Shown here piece by piece: positions 1 to 8,011 of a stretch of 64,000 nt of DNA. Made by a program: the position numbers and the translations under genes. Location of the stretch: positions 1 to 64,000 of the forward strand of contig JBLWWK010000015.1 in assembly GCA_048267965.1 (NCBI GenBank), given 5' to 3'. Source of the DNA: GCA-2705995 sp048267965 (lineage in GTDB: Bacteria; Bacteroidota; Bacteroidia; Flavobacteriales_G; Salibacteraceae). The notes beneath the pieces are model-generated. The model worked only from the letters and a program-made list of their open reading frames with translations, was not told the origin of the DNA and searched no databases. Position 1 is the first letter of the stretch; each line of letters begins with the position of its first letter.

Positions 1-201
1 CCAGTAAATGTACCTCACAATTCATTAGAATATCGCTTTGAGATATACAACCGCTGGGGTGAAAAGATTTTTATGACTGAAGAGACTTCTCAAGGTTGGA
101 GCGGTGAAAATGCTACCACAGGCAGCTACACCTATCGTTTGTACATCCGCACAACCGATCAGCTTATCTTGAAAAGAGGTAAAGTGACTTTGATAAGGTG
201 A
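1..201 (+). CDS. C-terminal end of a T9SS type B sorting (gliding-motility-associated) protein, truncated by the window edge
   Basis: The reading frame is open from base 1 to a TGA at 199-201 and gives 66 residues. The segment FEIYNRWGEKIF, then a GW pair and TTGSYTYRLYIR, ending in a basic KVTLIR tail, is the pattern of the type B C-terminal domain that targets large proteins to the type IX secretion system of Bacteroidota. The N-terminal part lies outside the window, so the mature function cannot be told. The protein should be exported across the outer membrane and either released or attached to the cell surface. Confidence 0.85.
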   Translation, partial: PVNVPHNSLEYRFEIYNRWGEKIFMTEETSQGWSGENATTGSYTYRLYIRTTDQLILKRGKVTLIR

Positions 202-211
202 TTTCTTCATG

Positions 212-295
212 TTTTGGGTTACCTACACTGCCTTATGATTCGAGTATTCGTTTTTACAACGAATTAGGTTTTTAAAGATTCTGGGTTAAATTCTT
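212..295 (+). repeat. Direct repeat, copy 1 (about 84 bases)
   Basis: This copy starts TTTTGGGTTACCTACACTG, and 558-642 repeats it with only a few substitutions and one two-base difference near its middle. The copies start 346 bases apart. Copy 1 begins just after the stop codon of the T9SS gene. A local tandem duplication of the region behind that gene, with decay of the second unit, would explain it. Confidence 0.85.
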
Positions 296-557
296 CTTTA
301 AAGTTGAAAATCTGAAGTTTTCATTGTTCAAAAACAAAAAGTGCTCAAATCTAAATTCGATTGGAAATCGGATGCGGTGCTTTTGTAAGTGATAGATGTT
401 TTTGCCACCGTAGTTGCGATTTTTTTCAAAAAAATCAAAGCACGTAGGTGAAGAAAATAACATGGTTTTTGAAGCGTAGCGGAAAAAAATCACCTCCAAA
501 AGCACAAGGAGTTTTTTGGAACTTTTTTTCTCCTCAAAAAAAGTGGTAATATTTTTC

Positions 558-642
558 TTTTGGGTTACCTACACTGCATTATGATTCGAGTATTCGTTTT
601 GACAACGAATTCAGGTTTTTAAAGATTCTGAGTTAGATTCTT
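558..642 (+). repeat. Direct repeat, copy 2 (about 85 bases)
   Basis: Second copy of the repeat at 212-295, in the same orientation, with scattered single-base differences. Confidence 0.85.
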
Positions 643-704
643 CGTGAATGATGAAAATATGAGATTCTTCTCTTTCTTGTAGATTAAAATAAAGAACGCA
701 AAAC

Positions 705-716
705 GGTTCCTACCGA
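705..716 (-). repeat. Exact copy of the 12-mer TCGGTAGGAACC (minus orientation)
   Basis: Reads GGTTCCTACCGA on the plus strand. It lies directly upstream of the -33 box of the promoter at 721-751 and outside any gene. One of seven exact 12-mer copies in the window; see the findings. Confidence 0.9.
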
Positions 717-720
717 GAAT

Positions 721-751
721 TTGAAAAAACACCGCTGAACGTTTACTTTTA
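721..751 (+). promoter_or_regulatory. Bacteroidota-type promoter for the dicarboxylate/amino-acid symporter
   Basis: TTG at 721-723 (TTTG with the preceding base) is followed by 20 bases and then TACTTTTA at 744-751. This is close to the TAnnTTTG -7 consensus, with the last base changed. The ATG follows 21 bases later. Confidence 0.55.
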
Positions 752-772
752 CCGCATCAGTAAAACAACTCT

Positions 773-2182
773 ATGAAATTTCCTCTGCACGTTCGTATCA
801 TATTCGGGTTAATTCTGGGTATTGCTTGGTCTTTTTTAAGTACCTATCTCGGTTGGAACCAATTTACTATCAATTGGATAAGTCCGTTTGGCGATATTTT
901 TATCCGTTTATTAAAGTTTATTGCCGTGCCACTGGTGTTGTTTTCGATTATTTCTGGAGTTTCTGGTTTAAAAGATGTTACGCGATTAGGGAAATTAGGC
1001 GGTAAAACGTTGTTAATGTATTTGTTAACAACCATGACGGCAGTAGGGATAGGCTTGTTGATTGGAAATGTTGGCGCACCTGGGAAATTTGTAGACGAAG
1101 ATCAACGCTTAAAAAATCGAATTAAATACGAGCTCTGGGCAAACGAAAATGGCGTAGAAATTAAAGATGGAAAAAGCTATTTATCAGATGCTAAAAATGC
1201 AGATTTGGTTAATGAAATTAGAGCGGTTGATGAGAGCAAACCAACTTCTGAGGCAGTAGCTAAAAAGTTAGAAGTGGCCAAACAAAGCAAAGAAGAAGGG
1301 CCGCTTAAATTTTTGGTAGATATGGTTCCTGAAAATATTGTGCTATCTATTAGCAACAATAAATTGATGCTGCAGGTTATCTTTTTTGCATTATTCTTCG
1401 GTATTACATTGGCCATTATACCTAAAGATAAGGCACAGCCCGTTATTGCGTTTATAGATGGAACCAACGAGGTGTTTTTAAAAATGGTAGATACTGTAAT
1501 GAAAGTAGCTCCATTTTTTGTTTTTGCCTTACTGGCCGGTGTTATTGCTAAAATGGCAAATTCGGTAGAAGAGGTGCTCGATATTTTCTTAGGGTTAGGA
1601 ACGTATTCTATAGGTGTAATTGCTGGGTTGTTTTTTATGATTTTCATCTTTTACCCATTATTGGTAACCATTTTCGTTAAAAAAATCTCGTACAAACAGT
1701 TCTTTAAAAACATTAGTCCTGCTCAATTTTTAGCATTTTCTACGAGCTCAAGCGCTGCTACCTTGCCCGTTACAATGGAATGTGTAGAAGAAAACATGGG
1801 CGTTTCTAAAAACATTACCAGCTTCGTATTGCCCATTGGCGCAACCGTAAATATGGACGGAACCAGCTTGTATCAGGCTGTGGCGGTTATCTTTTTGGCG
1901 CAATTGCACATGATAGATTTAGATTTGTCTCAACAATTAACCATTATTCTCACAGCAACGCTGGCGTCTATTGGTTCTGCAGCTGTGCCTAGTGCTGGTT
2001 TAGTAATGCTCATTATTGTGTTGCAATCGGTAGGTTTAAACCCCGCATGGATTGCCATTATTTTTCCTGTAGATCGCATTTTAGATATGTGCAGAACCGT
2101 TGTAAACGTAACGGGAGACGCTTCTGTAAGCACAGTAATTGCTTCTAGCGAAGGAGAACTAAATACCGAACCAAAAGCGTAA
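773..2182 (+). CDS. Dicarboxylate/amino acid:cation symporter (DAACS/SLC1 family)
   Basis: A 469-residue inner-membrane secondary transporter of the glutamate/aspartate:sodium or proton symporter family. The family signatures are clear: a serine-rich re-entrant loop STSSSAATLP at residues 323-332, NMDGT at 360-364, a second hairpin GSAAVPSAG, and DRILDMCRTVVNVTGD near the C-terminus. In the last motif the Arg takes the place of the residue that binds the side-chain carboxylate in GltPh, which points to acidic amino acids or C4-dicarboxylates as substrate. A charged insert of about 60 residues (near 100-165) lies between membrane segments. The ATG at 773 is the only good start and has its own promoter. 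The gene stands alone, and the substrate is inferred. Confidence 0.9.
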   Translation: MKFPLHVRIIFGLILGIAWSFLSTYLGWNQFTINWISPFGDIFIRLLKFIAVPLVLFSIISGVSGLKDVTRLGKLGGKTLLMYLLTTMTAVGIGLLIGNVGAPGKFVDEDQRLKNRIKYELWANENGVEIKDGKSYLSDAKNADLVNEIRAVDESKPTSEAVAKKLEVAKQSKEEGPLKFLVDMVPENIVLSISNNKLMLQVIFFALFFGITLAIIPKDKAQPVIAFIDGTNEVFLKMVDTVMKVAPFFVFALLAGVIAKMANSVEEVLDIFLGLGTYSIGVIAGLFFMIFIFYPLLVTIFVKKISYKQFFKNISPAQFLAFSTSSSAATLPVTMECVEENMGVSKNITSFVLPIGATVNMDGTSLYQAVAVIFLAQLHMIDLDLSQQLTIILTATLASIGSAAVPSAGLVMLIIVLQSVGLNPAWIAIIFPVDRILDMCRTVVNVTGDASVSTVIASSEGELNTEPKA

Positions 2183-2236
2183 TATTTTTTAACATTACGA
2201 GTTGAGATAAAAAGGTAGATACAAATAGAACTTCTT

Positions 2237-2244
2237 TAAATTTG
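2237..2244 (+). promoter_or_regulatory. Candidate -7 box (TAAATTTG) for the AsmA-like gene
   Basis: Matches TAnnTTTG exactly, 43 bases before the ATG at 2288. I see no -33 TTG at the right distance, so the call rests on the -7 box only. Confidence 0.4.
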
Positions 2245-2287
2245 AAAGCAGTCGGCAAAAAATGCCACTAACAAAAAAGTTATCTGT

Positions 2288-5212
2288 ATGAAAAAGATTC
2301 TCAAGATTCTTGGTAGTATAATTTTAGTATTGCTTATTGCGTTAATCGCTTTGCCGTATTTATTTAGAGGGCAAATTTTCGATCTAATTCAAGAAGAAGC
2401 GAATAAAAATCTAAACGCCACAGTTTCAATTGAAGATTTGGATTTGTCACTATTCGAAAACTTTCCAGACTTTACAGTTACCATTTCGAATGTTCAGGTA
2501 GATAACAAAGCGCCTTTTGAAGGAACCACTCTCGCCAAAATTGAAGAAATCAAAGCATCGGTAGATTTAATGAGCGTTATAAATGGATCTTCTTACGGTG
2601 TAAATACCATAGGTTTATCAGATGTTGATGCACATGTTATTGTTTTACCCAACGGCATAGCCAATTACGATATCGCTTTAGCAAGTGAAGAAACAGAAGA
2701 AGAGACTACCACAGAAGAAGAAACTACTGAAACAGAAGAATCTTCACCTTTTAATGTGCAAATCAAAGAATATTACTTGCGCAATGTAAACGTGATTTAT
2801 GACGACCAGCAAGGCGATATGTATGCCGAAACTAAAAACCTTTCTCACGAAGGGAAAGGTGATTTTACGCTAGATAACTTCTTATTCGAAACAAAAACAA
2901 CAGCAGATGCTATTACTTACAAAATGGACGGAGTTGCTTACTTAAACGAAGTAAACACCGAAATCGATTTTGATTTCCAAGCAGAAATGGAAGCCATGAA
3001 GTTTACCTTCATGGAAAACGTTGTTCGTTTAAACAATCTAACACTCGGTTTCGATGGTTGGGTGGCTATGCCAAGCGATCCTATCGATATGGACATAACT
3101 TTCGAAACCAAAGAGACCAGTTTCAAGAATATTTTGTCATTGGTTCCTGCCGTTTACCAAAAAGATTTTGCCGATGTAACTACCACCGGAAGCTTAGCTC
3201 TTAACGGAGCCGCTAAAGGAAGGTATCAAGATTTAGGAAACGATGAAATGGAAGTTCCTGGGTTCAATTTAGCACTTTTAGTAAAAGATGCTATGTTTCA
3301 GTATCCAGACATGCCTAAAAATGCCAACAACATTCAAATCGATTTAAAAGTTGAAAATCCTGGGAAGGATCTCGACTTAACTGTAGTCGACCTCAAAAAA
3401 TTTCATGTCGAAATGGCCGGAAATCCTATCGATGCCATGCTGCACGTAAAAACTCCCATGTCTGACCCAGATATTGCAGGAGCCGTAAAAGCTGCTATCG
3501 ATCTAGAAAGTATTGCAGATGTAATCCCGATGGAAGAAGGCGAATCGTACAAAGGAAATATCACAAGCGATATTGAATTTGCCGGTAGAATGAGCGCCAT
3601 TGATGAAGAACGCTACGAAGATTTTAAAGCCCAAGGAAAACTGATTGTTCTAGGTATTGATTATAAGTCTCCAGAGCTACCGTATGCTGTTCAACTAGAG
3701 AAAATGTACATGGATTTTAGTCCAAAATATGTTGAACTTTCTCAATTTGATGCCAAAGTGGGAAAATCAGATTTCTCTGCGAAAGGACGAATAGATAACA
3801 TGCTCGCGTATTATTTTAGAGACGAACCGTTAACGGGTTCCTTCAATTTAAGCTCTAACCTAATTGATGTAAACGAGTTAATGGGGCCAGAAGCAGAAGA
3901 AGGGGAAGAGTCAGAAAGTGCTGAAGATACTGCTCAAGATAGCACCGCTGCTGTTGCCGATACCACTAATGCAGAAGTTGTAGAAATTCCAGGCAATATC
4001 AACTTTGTGCTAACCAGTAATATCAAGCAATTAATTTACGATAACATCGAAATTACCAACTTCAATGGTAAAGTTACGCTAGCCGATTCTGCGGTGAATT
4101 TAGACAAAGTAGCCATGAATTTAATGGATGGTTCGCTGGTAATGTCTGGTATGTATTCTACCAAAGATGTTCAGTCGCCAGCCATCGATTTTGATTTTGC
4201 CATCCAACAGTTCGATGTGCAAAAAACGGTGCTCACCTTCAATACCATCGAGAAAATGGCGCCAGTATTAAAGAGTAGCTACGGTAAGTTTTCTACCGAT
4301 TTAGTAATGACTGGGCGCATGGATAATCGCATGGAAATGATTATGAATTCACTCAACGGAAACGGAAGTTTAACCACGCACAATGTAAAAGTAGAAAACG
4401 ATGTGCTCGGGAAAATAGACGGAGCGTTAAAGTCGAATAAATACAATCCGCTTACCCTTAACGATGTAAATATTTCTTACGAGTTTAAAGACGGAAAAAT
4501 AACTACCGAACCATTCGATGTAAAACTAGCCGACTCTAAAGCTACCATTTATGGCTACAGCACCTTTGAGCAAACCATGGATTACACCATGGATGTGGAA
4601 GTGCCAGTATCTCAATTTGGAGGTGCAGCACAAGGCGCTATCAACAATTTGCTTTCTCAGGCGCAAGATGCAGGCATCAATACAGATGGCATTGGCGATA
4701 AACTTAAAGTGAAGGTGAAAATTGAAGGCGATATCGCAGATCCTTCTGTAAAACCTGTTTTCGAAGGAACACAAGCCAACTCTGCTAAAGATGCTGTGAA
4801 AGATGCCGTAAAAGACAAAGTAGACGAGGCCAAAAAAGAGGCCAAAAAGAAAGCCAAAGAAGAAGCGGATAAACTTTTGGAAGATGCTCAAAAACAAGCC
4901 GATAATCTTGTGGCAGAAGCTAAAAAACAGGCCGATAATATTCGTAAAGAAGGTAAAAAAGCCGGAGATCAATTACGAGCAGAAGCTAAAAAGCAAGCCC
5001 AATCGTTGGTAGACGAAGCTTCGAATCCTATTGCGAAGAAGTTAGCAGAAACGGCTGCTAAAAAAGTGGAAGAAGAAGCAGATAAAAAAGCCACTCAACT
5101 TGAGCAAGAAGCCAACAAAAGAGCCGATGGCGTTGAAACAAAAGCGCAAGAACAAGCCGATAAAATAATGGAACAAGCAAGACAAAAAGCAGACGAAAAA
5201 CTAGCCGAATAG
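2288..5212 (+). CDS. AsmA-like family protein with a long Ala/Lys/Glu-rich coiled-coil tail
   Basis: A 974-residue envelope protein. It begins with one membrane segment (about residues 5-25) and then shows the N-terminal signature of AsmA-family proteins (NLNATVSIEDLDLSLFENFPDF). The long middle consists of beta-rich repeats, and an AsmA C-terminal-type region lies around 640-800. Members of this superfamily span the periplasm and are linked to lipid transport to, or assembly of, the outer membrane. From about residue 833 the sequence changes to a low-complexity helix rich in A, K, E, Q and D, with units such as AKKQADN, reaching the C-terminus. That tail is unusual and reminds one of LEA or apolipoprotein-like amphipathic helices. 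Two acidic runs (near 138-152 and 538-560) look like linkers. The next gene starts 3 bases after the stop, so the two are very likely co-transcribed. Confidence 0.8.
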   Translation: MKKILKILGSIILVLLIALIALPYLFRGQIFDLIQEEANKNLNATVSIEDLDLSLFENFPDFTVTISNVQVDNKAPFEGTTLAKIEEIKASVDLMSVINGSSYGVNTIGLSDVDAHVIVLPNGIANYDIALASEETEEETTTEEETTETEESSPFNVQIKEYYLRNVNVIYDDQQGDMYAETKNLSHEGKGDFTLDNFLFETKTTADAITYKMDGVAYLNEVNTEIDFDFQAEMEAMKFTFMENVVRLNNLTLGFDGWVAMPSDPIDMDITFETKETSFKNILSLVPAVYQKDFADVTTTGSLALNGAAKGRYQDLGNDEMEVPGFNLALLVKDAMFQYPDMPKNANNIQIDLKVENPGKDLDLTVVDLKKFHVEMAGNPIDAMLHVKTPMSDPDIAGAVKAAIDLESIADVIPMEEGESYKGNITSDIEFAGRMSAIDEERYEDFKAQGKLIVLGIDYKSPELPYAVQLEKMYMDFSPKYVELSQFDAKVGKSDFSAKGRIDNMLAYYFRDEPLTGSFNLSSNLIDVNELMGPEAEEGEESESAEDTAQDSTAAVADTTNAEVVEIPGNINFVLTSNIKQLIYDNIEITNFNGKVTLADSAVNLDKVAMNLMDGSLVMSGMYSTKDVQSPAIDFDFAIQQFDVQKTVLTFNTIEKMAPVLKSSYGKFSTDLVMTGRMDNRMEMIMNSLNGNGSLTTHNVKVENDVLGKIDGALKSNKYNPLTLNDVNISYEFKDGKITTEPFDVKLADSKATIYGYSTFEQTMDYTMDVEVPVSQFGGAAQGAINNLLSQAQDAGINTDGIGDKLKVKVKIEGDIADPSVKPVFEGTQANSAKDAVKDAVKDKVDEAKKEAKKKAKEEADKLLEDAQKQADNLVAEAKKQADNIRKEGKKAGDQLRAEAKKQAQSLVDEASNPIAKKLAETAAKKVEEEADKKATQLEQEANKRADGVETKAQEQADKIMEQARQKADEKLAE

Positions 5213-5215
5213 TCA

Positions 5216-7291
5216 ATGAATACATCAACATTTCCATCACAAACATTAAAGAGCAGTTGGTTTCTAACCCTGCTCTTTTTTACTTTATCGTTTTCGATTC
5301 TAGCACAAAATAAATGTGAAGGAACCGATAACAAGAAAGCAGAAAAACTCTACAAAAAAGGAATTGACAAAAAGAACAGTAAATCTGAACGGATTGCTTA
5401 CTTAAAACAAGCCTTACAAGAAGACGAAAACTACATAGATGCCAATTGGAAACTGGCCGATGTACTCACCAAAACTGCACGATTAAAAGGCGAAAGTTTC
5501 ATCAAAGCCACCCCTTTCTTAGAAAAAATCGTTGAAAACTGTCCAGATTACCATTCGTCTCCGTATTACTTTTTAGGCCAAATTGCCTTAGATAAAGGTG
5601 ATTACGAAGAGTCGGTTACTTATTTTAAGCAGTTTATTGATTTCCAATCAGACGATAATTCAAAATTCGATAGAAGGTACGATGAGTACCTAGAATTGGC
5701 TAAGCAAAACTACAAATGGGCGAAATTTTACCACGAACAATATGCAAGTCCTGTTGCGTTTAAACCCACATTGGTAGCACAAGTTTCTACCCAAAAAGAT
5801 GAGTATTTACCCCTGGTAACCCCCGATAACGAAAACATGTACTTTACCCGCAGAACGCAGAAGAAGGCGCAAAACAAAGGCTCTTATTTCGGTTCAACCA
5901 CTACAGATTTTATCGAATCGTTTTCGGTAGCGCCAAGAAAAGGTCATCAATTCGAGGTAGGAACCGCTCTACCTGCTCCGTTTAATACCATGAAAGATGT
6001 AAACTACGGAGGCGCAACGGTTTCTATCGATAACAAAGAACTGTATTTAACCGTTTGTACACCTGTTGCGGGTTCTATCAATTGCGATTTGTATGGCACC
6101 CAGCGTGTTTTCGGTTTTAACCCAGCCACCAATAAAGAAGAGTGGCATTGGACCGAGTTAAAAAACTTGGGGCCTAATGTAAATACAGACGATGGTTGGG
6201 AAGCTCAACCGAGTTTGTCGAAAGATGGTAAAACATTGATTTTTGCCAGTGCTCGTGAAGGCTCTGAAGGTATCGACATTTACCAAACTACTCGTTTACC
6301 CAACGGAAATTGGGCTCCAGCCGAAAGAATTCCTGAGCCCATTAGCACTCCAGAAAACGATAAAACGCCTTTTTTTCACAGTGATAGTAAAACCTTGTAT
6401 TACGCTTCAGAAGGGCATTTGAACCATGGAGGTTACGATGTTTTCTATGCTAAAATGGGAGAAGATGGAAAATGGCAAGAACCCATTAACTTAGGGTATC
6501 CGATCAACTCTAGCGGAGATGAACACGGCTTTGTGGTAAGTACAGATGGCCAACACGTGTATTTTACCAGCAATAAAATTGACGGTAAAAATAAAACCGC
6601 TTTAAATATCTATTCTTTTCCGCTTTACAAAGAAGCTCGTCCTGAGCAAGTAATAATGGTTAAAGGAAGTGTAAAAGACGAAAACGGCAAGGCACCTTCG
6701 GGAGCAGTAGTTGAAGTGAAAAATCCAGAAACCAACGAAAAAGAAACCTTTAAAGTTGATTCGATATCTGGAGATTACACGGCAATTGTTACGGTTCCTA
6801 CCAAAAATGCCGAAAAAGTAGCCAGTAAATTGGTGGTGAACATTAAATCACCCGATAAGGCATTCGAAAGTTTTTCGGTAAGTACAGATACAGTAGGGCA
6901 GGGCTTCAAAATCAATAAAGAAATAGAAGTAAAAACCATAAAGGTAGGATCCCCTTACCGCATTAACGATATTTACTACTCTACCAATAGCGCTGATATT
7001 ACGGTAGATTCAAAACTGATTTTAGATGAATTTGCCGAATGGCTAATTGACAACCCTACGGTAACTATTGCCATTCACGGCCATACCGATAATGTGGGAG
7101 ATGCAAGTAGCAATATGGTTTTGAGTACCGATAGAGCGTTTTCGGTAAAACAATACATCGAGAAAAAAGGTGTGAATGGTAAAAGATTGAAATTCAAAGG
7201 TTACGGGGAAGAAAAACCCGTGGCAAGCAATGCTACGCAATCGGGAAGAAACCTAAATAGAAGAACAGAATTTATAATCTTATCTAAATAA
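5216..7291 (+). CDS. OmpA-family protein with TPR, PD40 propeller and carboxypeptidase-regulatory-like domains (PorE-like architecture)
   Basis: A 691-residue secreted periplasmic or outer-membrane-associated protein. A signal peptide ends near residue 30 (SFSILAQ). The domains in order are: TPR helices (about 35-165), a beta-propeller of PD40/WD40-like strands with motifs such as QPSLSKDGKTLIFAS (about 185-470), a carboxypeptidase-regulatory-like Ig fold (about 485-565), and an OmpA C-terminal peptidoglycan-binding domain (about 580-691) with HGHTDN at 621-626 and a NRRTEF ending. TPR, propeller, CRD and OmpA_C in that order is the architecture of PorE, the periplasmic peptidoglycan anchor of the T9SS. 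Bacteroidota also carry many paralogues of this design. The Cys in NKCEG is not placed as a lipobox, so a lipid anchor is not evident. It is tightly coupled to the AsmA-like gene. Confidence 0.8.
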   Translation: MNTSTFPSQTLKSSWFLTLLFFTLSFSILAQNKCEGTDNKKAEKLYKKGIDKKNSKSERIAYLKQALQEDENYIDANWKLADVLTKTARLKGESFIKATPFLEKIVENCPDYHSSPYYFLGQIALDKGDYEESVTYFKQFIDFQSDDNSKFDRRYDEYLELAKQNYKWAKFYHEQYASPVAFKPTLVAQVSTQKDEYLPLVTPDNENMYFTRRTQKKAQNKGSYFGSTTTDFIESFSVAPRKGHQFEVGTALPAPFNTMKDVNYGGATVSIDNKELYLTVCTPVAGSINCDLYGTQRVFGFNPATNKEEWHWTELKNLGPNVNTDDGWEAQPSLSKDGKTLIFASAREGSEGIDIYQTTRLPNGNWAPAERIPEPISTPENDKTPFFHSDSKTLYYASEGHLNHGGYDVFYAKMGEDGKWQEPINLGYPINSSGDEHGFVVSTDGQHVYFTSNKIDGKNKTALNIYSFPLYKEARPEQVIMVKGSVKDENGKAPSGAVVEVKNPETNEKETFKVDSISGDYTAIVTVPTKNAEKVASKLVVNIKSPDKAFESFSVSTDTVGQGFKINKEIEVKTIKVGSPYRINDIYYSTNSADITVDSKLILDEFAEWLIDNPTVTIAIHGHTDNVGDASSNMVLSTDRAFSVKQYIEKKGVNGKRLKFKGYGEEKPVASNATQSGRNLNRRTEFIILSK

Positions 7292-7394
7292 AAAACGGGT
7301 TAGCTACTTGCATCGCACCGCTACAACCGTATACCCTTGCTATCTTCCGATCCTGGGGGATTCTACAGGAGCTGGTCGTACAAGACTAACCCGG
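7290..7394 (-). ncRNA. ffs: Signal recognition particle RNA (4.5S-type, small bacterial SRP RNA)
   Basis: Read on the minus strand, the segment contains CAGGATCGGAAGATAGCAAG, the SRP RNA apical domain: a GGAA tetraloop closed by ATC/GAT, then the AGCA bulge. The outer ends pair perfectly (CGGGTTAG at 7296-7303 with CTAACCCG at 7386-7393), giving a rod of about 98 nt. A run of T on the minus strand at 7289-7295 can act as terminator. The gene product scaffolds Ffh and targets membrane proteins co-translationally. It is antisense-oriented between the OmpA-family gene and the DUF4199 gene, and a good promoter lies upstream. Confidence 0.9.
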
Positions 7395-7398
7395 GCGG

Positions 7399-7428
7399 CA
7401 AAAGTATAAAACTCTACATTCTTTGCAA
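7399..7428 (-). promoter_or_regulatory. Promoter of the SRP RNA gene
   Basis: On the minus strand TTG (plus 7426-7428), 19 bases, then TACTTTTG (plus 7399-7406). This is an exact TAnnTTTG box with the usual spacing, placing the start within a few bases of the first base of the stem. The -33 region lies in the palindrome CTTTGCAAGCAAAG (7421-7434), which also faces the divergent DUF4199 gene. Confidence 0.7.
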
Positions 7429-7450
7429 GCAAAGTTTACAAGGTTTCTGT

Positions 7451-7458
7451 TACATTTG
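7451..7458 (+). promoter_or_regulatory. Candidate -7 box (TACATTTG) for the DUF4199 operon
   Basis: Exact TAnnTTTG match, 13 bases before the ATG at 7472. The nearest TTTG upstream (7422-7425) is 25 bases away, longer than usual. It would share the CTTTGCAAGCAAAG palindrome with the divergent SRP RNA promoter. Confidence 0.45.
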
Positions 7459-7471
7459 CGACTTTCTGCCC

Positions 7472-8011
7472 ATGGAAGAACAAATAGACATAAAAGATTT
7501 ACTCAATTATTCAGCCATTTTTGGCTTGGGTTTAGTAGCGTTTTCTGTTGGTACAGAGTTACTTGGCTTAGACGATAACGTGGTGGTGAGCATCTTACAA
7601 TTACTCGTAATTGTGTTCGGAGTTTTTTTTGTGGTTCGGTATATTCGAGATCACTTATTAGAAGGTTACATCTCTTACAGCAAATTGATTCGTCTTTCAG
7701 TAATGGTGAGCTTTTTAGGAGGCGTAATTTTAGGGTTTTACACTTACATTTACTTGATTTATATTCAACCTGATACAATAGATCAGCTTTTCGATGTGGC
7801 TTACAGTCAGTTACAAGAGCAAGGTAAAAGCGAAGAAGAAATAGCAAGTGAAATGACGATGTACGAAGAAGTTTACACGCCATCAACATTAGCTATTACT
7901 AACGTTTTCATGGTAATCTTTACCGGCTTTTTATCGTCTTTACTTTTTGGATTGCTCTTAAAGAACGATCCCGAATTACCCATCGAAAACGAAAACGCAA
8001 ACAATGAGTAA
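7472..8011 (+). CDS. DUF4199 domain-containing integral membrane protein
   Basis: A 179-residue protein with four predicted membrane helices (about residues 13-32, 37-57, 73-95 and 140-165), a short charged loop between helices 3 and 4, and an acidic C-terminus. It fits DUF4199, a Bacteroidota family of unknown function commonly found just before a family 2 glycosyltransferase, as here. I chose the ATG at 7472 (MEEQIDIKDLLNYS). A longer frame from 7337 would run through the SRP RNA gene and its promoter. Its stop overlaps the ATG of the next gene by 8 bases, which implies translational coupling and a shared role in cell-envelope glycan or lipid work. Confidence 0.8.
   Translation: MEEQIDIKDLLNYSAIFGLGLVAFSVGTELLGLDDNVVVSILQLLVIVFGVFFVVRYIRDHLLEGYISYSKLIRLSVMVSFLGGVILGFYTYIYLIYIQPDTIDQLFDVAYSQLQEQGKSEEEIASEMTMYEEVYTPSTLAITNVFMVIFTGFLSSLLFGLLLKNDPELPIENENANNE

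Larger units (their letters stand above)
202..720. other. Gene-free AT-rich stretch
   Basis: I see no convincing gene here. The stretch is very AT-rich with long A and T runs. It contains two copies of an 85-base direct repeat (212-295 and 558-642) and one exact TCGGTAGGAACC-type motif at 705-716. A minus-strand reading frame of 77 codons at 272-505 runs across the repeat and has no recognisable domain or start signal. Confidence 0.6.

Noticed and set aside
272..505. Minus-strand 77-codon reading frame between the two direct repeats
   Set aside because: It crosses one repeat copy, is a product of low-complexity AT-rich DNA, and shows no domain, start signal or neighbour that would support it.
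7337..7471. Longer N-terminus for the DUF4199 protein
   Set aside because: The extension would be read through the minus-strand SRP RNA gene and its promoter, has no membrane-protein character, and the family begins near MEEQIDIKDLL.
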